Assembly: GCA_035628505.1 (NCBI GenBank)
Contig: DASPJR010000023.1
Span: 1 to 24,310, forward strand
From: DASPJR01 sp035628505
Lineage (GTDB): Bacteria; Planctomycetota; SZUA-567; H5-PLA8
DNA: 24,310 bases
Reading direction: 5' to 3'
Part shown: piece after piece, positions 15,001-21,459 of the stretch
Numbering within the stretch: position 1 is the stretch's first letter
Layout of the letters: every line of letters begins with the position of its first letter
Notes under the pieces: model-generated
Seen by the model: only the letters and a program-made list of their open reading frames with translations
What the model was told of the DNA's origin: nothing
Database searches by the model: none
Made by a program: the position numbers and the translations under genes

Positions 15001-16009
15001 TTATGTCTGCTATGACAAACGGGCGACCGTGCTGCCGCAGTGGCTCAACGACGGAACCTGGACGCTGACGACGCTGGCGATCTCGACGACCGATGCGGCC
15101 GCATCGCCGATGAAAGTGTTTTCGAAAACCGTCGCCGCCGGAAGCGTGACGCTCGGCGCAAACATGCAGCCGCCCGCGTCCGGCGCGCAGACCAGCTACA
15201 TTCCGATTATTCAGCCGGCGTCGGGCGGCGCTGCGCGCGACTCGCGCGTGCGTTCTCCGGAGCAGTGGAAACACGATGGCGACAGCGACGGCGACGGTCT
15301 GCTGGACCATTACGAGCTCGGCATTGGGCTGCTGCCGCACTCAGTGGACACCGACGGCAACGGCATCACCGATGAAGACGAAGCGGTCTCCGGAAGCACG
15401 GATACGCACTTCCATCGCCAGCACGGCCTGGGCAATGGCAACGGGCCGAACAATCCACCGGCTCCGCCTGTCGAGCCTCCCGGCGGCGGCGAAACGGTTA
15501 CCCCCGGCGGCGAAACAGTCATTCCCGGCGGCGAACCGCTTGCGCCGAAGCGCCTGCGCATCACGAAGCTGACGGGCTCGGTGAATTTCGCAGCGTCAGG
15601 ACGCGATTCGCTGCTCGTCGCCGGAACGATTCCGGAAGTGGCGTCCGGCTTCGCGCCCGCGGGCGTAACGATCGCCGTCGACATCGGCGGCGCGACCGCC
15701 ACGTTTACGCTCGATTCAAAAGGCCGCGCGCGTTCAGCGTCTGGGTTGGTGGCGCTGAAGATCAAGGGCACTCGTGATCCACAGAGTGGCAAGATGGTCT
15801 TCGCCGGCGGCGATGTTCCTTTCTCGCTGAAACTCTCACGCGGAAACTTCGCCGCTGCCTGGAGCGACGAAGGCGTCATCTCGGCCGACGCACAGAAGAC
15901 GGCGACGGACTTCGCCGTCACGCTGCGCCTGGGCAGCACACCGTATGCTGAGAATGTGACCGCGGCGTATTCGGCGAAGATCGGAAAAGCGGGACGATTC
16001 ACGAAATAA
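12014..16009 (+). CDS. Secreted heparinase II/III-like polysaccharide lyase, multidomain
   Basis: A 1331-aa exported protein with a signal peptide at 1-22 (cleavage near ANA-VE). Residues about 25-360 form the helical toroid of heparinase/alginate-lyase type, with NNYVSNWSGVVNGGCGLAAL and GGSHEGVMYYTYGAQ, which carry the Asn/His/Glu/Tyr positions used by such lyases. Residues about 366-560 form the heparinase II/III beta-domain (IWRSPSLWFALNGG, SHYNRDLGTFVLNY with His392, RLVCDHGYG). Two identical 84-aa chitobiase C-terminal-like repeats span 637-804. Two further beta-domains, about 812-905 and 915-1060, have no name I can give. Calcium loops of thrombospondin-3 type follow (DGDSDGDGLLDHYE, about 1088-1125), then a Pro/Gly linker and the C-terminal domain (1182-1331) shared with the next two genes. 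GAGGAA before ATG 12014 supports the start. It probably eliminates uronic-acid polysaccharides outside the cell; the substrate is unknown. Confidence 0.88.
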   Translation: MLRNLSASAACLLIVLTASANAVERAHPYLYFSASEIAGMRTRFQAAPYATKRTTLINNANAELSSSVSSGTFDIPRTRRALGITGLCAFAYVVTGDVKYATRAKQEVDGLMSASSWTSVQFLATGEACTAAALYYDWCYDTMTETQRATFRTQLLDKGIRPYINAVNTNAWWANNYVSNWSGVVNGGCGLAALAIYDTHADAQTAVNLAWTKIPTFLTGLHEMDGGSHEGVMYYTYGAQFGYYFTTAASRFFGNDKGLFADATSKFAGYWSVYMQGTDNRYANFNNMDESTFENFPPANYEGGPNSGLAALFESKVSGGDQLLTWAADVGGDSWYWKSSSPFWFLWRRNAPSVTKPTLDTTTLFRGSGQAIWRSPSLWFALNGGWTSNQSHYNRDLGTFVLNYNNERLVCDHGYGETDSAQHSTIVLNGTGQLQNVEGSYKRFGTGSNFRYLAVDLSTCYGSGLTKFLRHAVMVNDSYIVLLDDLSGPGTPDFEWRLQTRGTVSAVAAEKRATISRSNKLHVVAAAPSDAAVSMGTLSIDNNSVTRQFVKIRPGVKRANETFVTVLYPTGSTGTNPTASFNTTNGTLSVVRSGGTDSIVFTKDASGKWFLSSVNGVSAAAVGDGSQRTLTPFRGTAPAKVATPTISPNGGSFTGSTSVTLACATTGATIRYTLDGSTPSATSTAYTAALTISSSATLKARAFKSGMTDSDTASAAFTITAPAKVATPTISPNGGSFTGSTSVTLACATTGATIRYTLDGSTPSATSTAYTAALTISSSATLKARAFKSGMTDSDTASAAFTITAPPPAQSVASFTLVNAETGQPISGFDPLPNNATLDLSALPTRKLNIRANTSPATVGSVGFNLDGNANYHTENVAPYFLAGDTGSWTPAVGSHTLSATPYTSSSRGGTAGTTLSISFKVVDPLLVSITAVSSGKTYLMGVAQVGALQYIDRSYTINSLSTQLSGGLLIRQANDDKLLTTTSHLSFTVNQAAIVYVCYDKRATVLPQWLNDGTWTLTTLAISTTDAAASPMKVFSKTVAAGSVTLGANMQPPASGAQTSYIPIIQPASGGAARDSRVRSPEQWKHDGDSDGDGLLDHYELGIGLLPHSVDTDGNGITDEDEAVSGSTDTHFHRQHGLGNGNGPNNPPAPPVEPPGGGETVTPGGETVIPGGEPLAPKRLRITKLTGSVNFAASGRDSLLVAGTIPEVASGFAPAGVTIAVDIGGATATFTLDSKGRARSASGLVALKIKGTRDPQSGKMVFAGGDVPFSLKLSRGNFAAAWSDEGVISADAQKTATDFAVTLRLGSTPYAENVTAAYSAKIGKAGRFTK
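13922..14425 (+). repeat. Two tandem 252-bp repeats coding identical 84-aa domains
   Basis: The units at 13922-14173 and 14174-14425 encode exactly the same 84 residues (APAKVATPTISPNGG ... ASAAFTIT). By my count they differ at 19 nucleotides, all at silent third positions. They correspond to the chitobiase/beta-hexosaminidase C-terminal-like domain (IRYTLDGSTPSATSTAYT). Confidence 0.9.
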
Positions 16010-16058
16010 AAAGCAGGTCGCGCGAACTGATCAACGCACTGATTACATGTGTCAACAC

Positions 16059-16084
16059 TGCCGCAGCGCCTTTCCGCTGCGGCA
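16059..16084 (+). terminator. Hairpin after the lyase gene
   Basis: A perfect 10-bp stem (TGCCGCAGCG with CGCTGCGGCA) has a six-base loop, 50 bases past the lyase stop. The following CTGTCTT is only weakly T-rich. It likely separates lyase transcription from the next gene. The rest of 16010-16238 shows no gene, and the promoter of the next gene should lie there. Confidence 0.55.
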
Positions 16085-16238
16085 CTGTCTTAGACAACGC
16101 GCCTCCAATCTCCTCACCTCCGTCCGCTCCTGCCAGCCTCTTCTATTGGCATTCAATTCGTCACAGTTCACATGTGCGCCGCTGACTTTTTTCCGCGCGG
16201 CGGAACTATAAGCAGACTCAGCTAAAAAGAAGAACCGT

Positions 16239-19200
16239 ATGCCTTTTCAAAACCAAAAAACTTCGCTTAAGCGTTTGTTCAAACAGACTCTCGCCTTTTG
16301 CATTCTGTCGCTCGGTATCTTTTTTCAGAGCGGCACCGCAGCCGGAACGCCGGCCGATCCGAGTTTCACTGACACGCTGGTGGTCGCCGACGCCGCGAAG
16401 CTTGGGAACGTTCCATCCACGGTGAACAACGGCATCACCTGCATGGCCTGGGCGCCTGACGGTTCGAATCGCTTGTATGTAACCATCAAGGCGCGCGCGA
16501 ATGCCACGGCGGTAATCCAGGTCATCCGCAATGGCGTGATCCAGAGCGTTCCGTTCTACACGTTTTCGAACGTGGAGAGCAGCAACTCGTGCGGGCTGCA
16601 GAGCCTGGTTTTTCATCCCGATTATGCGTCGGGCACGCGGCAGCTCTTCTGTTACGTGACCGTGTCAACCAGCGAGCAGCGCATTCTTCGCTTAACGGAA
16701 ACGGTCGACGCCAATGGAAATTACGTCGCCAGCGGCGCGCCAGTAACGGTCATAAAAAATATTCCCAGCTCGGGGCTGGTTCATAACGGAGGGGGCCTGG
16801 CAATCGGGCCGGACCATAACGGCAACGGCCGTTATCTGTATTGGGCCTGCGGAAACCTCAGCGCGAGCGTGGAACTCGGCGAGCGGCTCGATAACAGTAC
16901 GCTCGCGAGCAAGATCGGGCGCTCAAATCTGGATGGTTCGATTCCTTCTGACGGCTTCAATGCATCCGGCTACATCTGGGCCTACGGCTATACCAGTCCT
17001 TTTACGATGGCCGTTCAGCCCAGCACCGGAAAACTGTGGGTGAACGCGGTCGGTGTTCAATACGATCAGATTTTTCTGCCGACGCCCGGTTCCTGGGCGG
17101 GCGATAATGACTTCGAGAACGGCGCCAATCCGAACGACAACACACTCGCCAGCCGGCAGATTACGCCGATCGTAAAATACCGGCCCAGCGGCACCGACAC
17201 GCGCACGCTCAGTTCCTCCAGCCGCACAAACAACGTCTCCACCTTCACGACGACGGCGCGGCATGGCTTCCGCAAAGGTGAAAAGATCACCATCAGCGGC
17301 GTCTCGCCGGCGTCATTCAATGGAACCGTCTACGTCCTCAGCACCCCCAGCGACACAACTTTCACCGCGGCGCAATCAGGAGCGAATGGAAACGGCAGCG
17401 GCGGAAGCGCGGCAACGCAGAATCTGGGCAACTGCATCACTGGCGGCGCATTCTGCACAGGTACCGCCTGGCCGGCAGCCTACCAGGGCAACTTCTTCTT
17501 CGGCGACTACGGCTCGGGCCGCATCGTCCGCGTGCAGCTCAATGCAGACAACTCCGTCAAGCAGGTCGATACATTTCTCACCGGTGGCGGCCGAATTACC
17601 GATGTGACCTTCGGCCCTGACGGCAATCTCTACTACGGCGTAATCGACACCGGAACAATCCGCAAAGTCGTGTACAACGCCCTGACGATCACCAACTCCT
17701 CGCCGCTGCCGGCCACTACCGTGGGCGCGCCTTACTCTCAGACTCTTGCGGTTTCAGGCGGAAGCGCGCCCTATTCCTGGTCGCTGGCAAGCGGCGCATT
17801 GCCCGCAGGTCTAACGCTCAACGCGGGCACCGGTGTCCTCAGCGGCACGCCGTCAGCCGGTGGAACGTTCAGCTTCAGTGTGAAAGTCATCGATGGTGCG
17901 GGACTGACCGGCCAGAAAGACTTTGTTTTGACCGTCAATGCCACGCCGTCGATTACGACCTCCACGCTTCCTGCTGGCAACGTGGGCGTGATTTACAACC
18001 AGACTCTCGCGAGCACAGGGGGCACCGCGCCGCTGAGCTGGTCGGTGAGCTCCGGTTCGCTGCCGGCAGGCTTGACTCTGAATGAAGCCAGCGGCCAGAT
18101 CACCGGCACGCCCACAGCACCCGGCACTTCTTCATTTCAGATCAGGCTTGTCGATGCAGCGAATTCCAGCAGCGCGCGGCAGCTCTCAATCAGCGTCGCA
18201 CAGGGCGACTCGGCGCCACAGATCGTTTCTTCGCCTGTTACCTCGGCGAACATCGGCACGCCGTACACCTACGCAGTAACGGTCAGCGGCTATCCGGAGT
18301 CCACTTTCTCTCTCTCAAGCGCTCCAGCGGGCATGACTATCAACGCCGGCACGGGCGTCATCTCGTGGACGCCGGCAGCGAAAGGCACGTTTGCCGTAAC
18401 TGTCAATGCTAGCAATGGAGTTTCTCCCTCAGCGAGCCAGAACTATTCGGTCACGGTGACCGACTACGGATTGCATGGCAGACCCCTGGCCGGCGCCGAC
18501 CTGGGCCTGAATATCAATGCACTGCCGGCGACACTCAGTGCCACCGGAGTCTTCACGAACGTGTCAAATCTTTCGCCGGCCCCGATGCTGATTCCGTACG
18601 GCGTAAACGCGCCTCTGTGGTCGGACAATGCAACGAAGCAGCGCTGGATTTCAGTGCCCAACGATGGCGCGCCATACGGAGCCGACGAGACGATCAATTT
18701 TGCCGCGACAGGTGAATGGACATTCCCCGCCGGCAGCGTGCTGGTGAAGCACTTTGAAATCAATACGGATGAGCGCAATGCCGCCATCAAGAGGCGCCTG
18801 GAGACGCGACTGCTGTTTGTGCGCGCCGACAGCAGCGTTTTCGGAGTCACCTACAAGTGGCGCCAGGACGGCAGTGATGCCGATCTGCTCCCCGATGGTG
18901 CCGACGACATTCTGACGATCATTGATGCGAGCGGCAACCCCCGCACACAAAGCTGGCATTATCCCAGCCGAAACGAATGCCTGCAGTGTCACACACAGAA
19001 CGCCGGCGGCGTGCTGGGCGTGAAAACGCGTCAGTTGAACGGAATGTTCACGTATGCATCCACGGGCGTTACAGACAACCAGCTCCGCACGTGGAATCAC
19101 CTGAATCTGTTCAGCGCGGCTCTGAACGAAGCAACAATTCCAACTTATGCGAAGCTCTCGCCGCTGACCGACAGCACCGCTCCCGTTGAGCAGCGTGTGC

Positions 19201-21422
19201 GTTCCTACGTGGATGCAAACTGTTCGCAGTGCCACCGTCCGGGGGGATCGCCGGCGCTCTTTGATGCGCGCTTCGACGTGCCCATTGGCAGCCAGGGGCT
19301 CATCAATGGAACAGTGGAGAATGATCTGGGCATCAGCGGCGCGAAAGTGGTAACGCCGCAGGATTTCGCGCGCTCTATCCTGCTCCACCGGACCGACACG
19401 ACAGCGCCGGCCACGCGCATGCCGCCGCTGGGCCGGAGTGTCATCGATACTCAGGCCGTCGCGGCGATTAAGGAGTGGATCGACGGGCTGCCCGCCGGCA
19501 CGGGATTGTATGGCACGTACCACGACAACCGTGATTTCACCGGTGCCACGGCAACGCGCATCGATCCGCAAGTCAGCTTCAACTGGGGAACCAATTCGCC
19601 GATTGCCGGAATTGGCGCCGATACGTTCAGCGTGCGCTGGACCGGCTATGTCCATCCGCAGTATTCGCAAACCTACACGTTTTATACGCGCAGTGATGAC
19701 GGTGCCCGGCTGTGGGTCAATGGGCAGCTGCTGATCGATAAATGGGTCAACCAGGGATTCACAGAATGGAGCGGATCGATCGCGCTCACCGCGGGAAGAA
19801 AAGTCGAACTGGTCTTTGAATATTACGAGAACGGCGGGTCCGCTGCGGCGCAGCTGCTGTGGAGCAGCCCGTCAACGCCCAAGGCCATCATTCCGCAAAG
19901 CCTGCTCACAGCCGTAGGTCCGCCCTCTTCTCCCGCGAACCTGCTCGCCGGCGCCGTTTCAAGCACACAGATCAACCTGAGCTGGCTTGATACTTCAACC
20001 GGCGAGCGCGGATATGAAATCGAGCGCAGCCTCGACGGCACTGCGTGGACGCCGCTTGTCTCGACCGCCGCCAATGCCACGAACTACAGTGATACGAATC
20101 TGCAGCCAGGAACAACGTACCATTACCGAGTTCGAACAGTGAGTTTCACGGGCGCGTCCGCCTACGCCGGTCCGGTCAGTGCCACAACGAACGCGTCGCA
20201 GCCTCCTCAACCGCCGGCGGCGCCGTCGTCACTGATCGCGGTGGCAGCGTCCGAGTCGCGCATCGATCTGAACTGGACGGATAACGCATCGGACGAAACA
20301 GGTTTCGAAATAGAGCGCAGCCTCGATGGCAACGGCTGGTCGCTAATTGCCAGTCCGTCCGCAAACACCCTGTCGCATGCCGACATGGGGCTGCAGGAAG
20401 CCACCACTTATTATTACGTTGTGCGCGCAGTCAACGGCACTGCGAAGTCGGACTTCGCCAGCGCGAGCGCCACAACGATGAGCAGCAGCGGCGGCTTTCC
20501 AGCAGGCGGCGTGAAGATCAATTTCCAGCCGGCCGCGGCAGCGATTCCCGCGGGCTACCAGCCTGATGGCGGAGTGCTTTTCGGCGATCGGGGCAATGGG
20601 CTGAGCTACGGCTGGAGCGTCAACAACTCGTCGACCGCGCGCGACCGGAATTCGTCATCGTCTCCCGACCAGCGCTACGACACGTTGCAGCACATGCAGG
20701 TGATCGCCGGTGCGTTCTGGGAACTTGCCGTGCCGAACGGCGACTACACGGTGCGGATCGTCGCCGGCGATCCCAGCAACATCGACAGCATTTACAAGAT
20801 CTCCGCTGAAGGCGTGCTCATCGTGAACGCAACACCGACCACCACTCAGCGCTGGGTGGACGCGACCGGAACGGTCAGCGTAAGCGACGGCAAGCTGACG
20901 ATCGCAAACGCCGCCGGCGCGAGAAACAACAAGATCTGCTTTGCCGAAATCACGAGCGTCGCAGCCGCCAGCAGAGGCGCGGTTGCTGCCGCAGGAGACG
21001 TGCCTGCTCCCGAGTTTGTGCCGGCGACCGCAGCGTCGCTGTCCATCAACATGAGCTCGGCGACGCGGCAGGCCGTGCGCCTGCGGCTCGAGATTCCGTT
21101 CGCGGACGGGCACGCTGATTGGGAGGGGCAGACGATCGGCGTGGATGTTGCCGGAGCGGCGAAGACCTTCGTGCTGAACGCGCGCGGGCGATCGGCCGAT
21201 CGCGACGGCCGCTGCAACGTGCGGCGCAATCCAAAAAGCGGACTGACCGTCGTTTCGATCGTGCTCGCCGGGTCCTTTGCGCAGGAATTCTCTGATGCAG
21301 GCATGAAACGCAAAGCAGCCAGAACAGTGAGCGTGCCGTATTCAGTTCGTGCTTTTGGCCAGGATTACGGCGGTGAAGCGATTCTGAAGATGTCAGGCCA
21401 CGCCGCGCGCATGAAGAATTGA
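16239..21422 (+). CDS. Secreted sugar dehydrogenase / diheme cytochrome / PA14 fusion
   Basis: A 1727-aa exported protein with an N-terminal signal (KRLFKQTLAFCILSLGIFF). Residues about 45-480 form a glucose/sorbosone-dehydrogenase-like propeller (GLQSLVFHPDYASGTRQLFC, HNGGGLAIGPDHNGNGRYLY, ITDVTFGPDGNLYYGV) with a ~70-residue insertion at 326-396. Three putative Ig (He_PIG) domains lie at 482-742. Residues about 745-1085 resemble the SO_2930-type diheme cytochrome family (YGVNAPLWSDNATKQRWI), with heme motifs CLQCH (914-918) and CSQCH (995-999) and candidate axial Met1061 in RMPPLG. PA14 follows (about 1090-1225), then two fibronectin-III domains (about 1229-1410), a malectin-like carbohydrate-binding domain (about 1420-1575), and a divergent version of the shared C-terminal domain (about 1600-1727). 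It probably oxidises a sugar and passes electrons to its own hemes; this is inferred from domain order. The start has only a weak AAGAAG site. Confidence 0.88.
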   Translation: MPFQNQKTSLKRLFKQTLAFCILSLGIFFQSGTAAGTPADPSFTDTLVVADAAKLGNVPSTVNNGITCMAWAPDGSNRLYVTIKARANATAVIQVIRNGVIQSVPFYTFSNVESSNSCGLQSLVFHPDYASGTRQLFCYVTVSTSEQRILRLTETVDANGNYVASGAPVTVIKNIPSSGLVHNGGGLAIGPDHNGNGRYLYWACGNLSASVELGERLDNSTLASKIGRSNLDGSIPSDGFNASGYIWAYGYTSPFTMAVQPSTGKLWVNAVGVQYDQIFLPTPGSWAGDNDFENGANPNDNTLASRQITPIVKYRPSGTDTRTLSSSSRTNNVSTFTTTARHGFRKGEKITISGVSPASFNGTVYVLSTPSDTTFTAAQSGANGNGSGGSAATQNLGNCITGGAFCTGTAWPAAYQGNFFFGDYGSGRIVRVQLNADNSVKQVDTFLTGGGRITDVTFGPDGNLYYGVIDTGTIRKVVYNALTITNSSPLPATTVGAPYSQTLAVSGGSAPYSWSLASGALPAGLTLNAGTGVLSGTPSAGGTFSFSVKVIDGAGLTGQKDFVLTVNATPSITTSTLPAGNVGVIYNQTLASTGGTAPLSWSVSSGSLPAGLTLNEASGQITGTPTAPGTSSFQIRLVDAANSSSARQLSISVAQGDSAPQIVSSPVTSANIGTPYTYAVTVSGYPESTFSLSSAPAGMTINAGTGVISWTPAAKGTFAVTVNASNGVSPSASQNYSVTVTDYGLHGRPLAGADLGLNINALPATLSATGVFTNVSNLSPAPMLIPYGVNAPLWSDNATKQRWISVPNDGAPYGADETINFAATGEWTFPAGSVLVKHFEINTDERNAAIKRRLETRLLFVRADSSVFGVTYKWRQDGSDADLLPDGADDILTIIDASGNPRTQSWHYPSRNECLQCHTQNAGGVLGVKTRQLNGMFTYASTGVTDNQLRTWNHLNLFSAALNEATIPTYAKLSPLTDSTAPVEQRVRSYVDANCSQCHRPGGSPALFDARFDVPIGSQGLINGTVENDLGISGAKVVTPQDFARSILLHRTDTTAPATRMPPLGRSVIDTQAVAAIKEWIDGLPAGTGLYGTYHDNRDFTGATATRIDPQVSFNWGTNSPIAGIGADTFSVRWTGYVHPQYSQTYTFYTRSDDGARLWVNGQLLIDKWVNQGFTEWSGSIALTAGRKVELVFEYYENGGSAAAQLLWSSPSTPKAIIPQSLLTAVGPPSSPANLLAGAVSSTQINLSWLDTSTGERGYEIERSLDGTAWTPLVSTAANATNYSDTNLQPGTTYHYRVRTVSFTGASAYAGPVSATTNASQPPQPPAAPSSLIAVAASESRIDLNWTDNASDETGFEIERSLDGNGWSLIASPSANTLSHADMGLQEATTYYYVVRAVNGTAKSDFASASATTMSSSGGFPAGGVKINFQPAAAAIPAGYQPDGGVLFGDRGNGLSYGWSVNNSSTARDRNSSSSPDQRYDTLQHMQVIAGAFWELAVPNGDYTVRIVAGDPSNIDSIYKISAEGVLIVNATPTTTQRWVDATGTVSVSDGKLTIANAAGARNNKICFAEITSVAAASRGAVAAAGDVPAPEFVPATAASLSINMSSATRQAVRLRLEIPFADGHADWEGQTIGVDVAGAAKTFVLNARGRSADRDGRCNVRRNPKSGLTVVSIVLAGSFAQEFSDAGMKRKAARTVSVPYSVRAFGQDYGGEAILKMSGHAARMKN

Positions 21423-21450
21423 GGGCCGGGCGATCCCACTCGCCCAGCCC
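21423..21450. terminator. Shared hairpin between convergent giants
   Basis: GGGC and GGGCGA (21423-21433) pair with TCGCCC and GCCC (21440-21450) around one C/A mismatch. It fills most of the 37-base gap between two converging genes. It could stop transcription from both sides, although there is no T-run. Confidence 0.5.
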
Positions 21451-21459
21451 GGCTGCTGC

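Noticed and set aside
18651..19670. A 339-codon frame antisense to the cytochrome region
   Set aside because: Arg/His/Ala-rich shadow; the plus strand encodes CXXCH heme motifs and PA14 in the same stretch.
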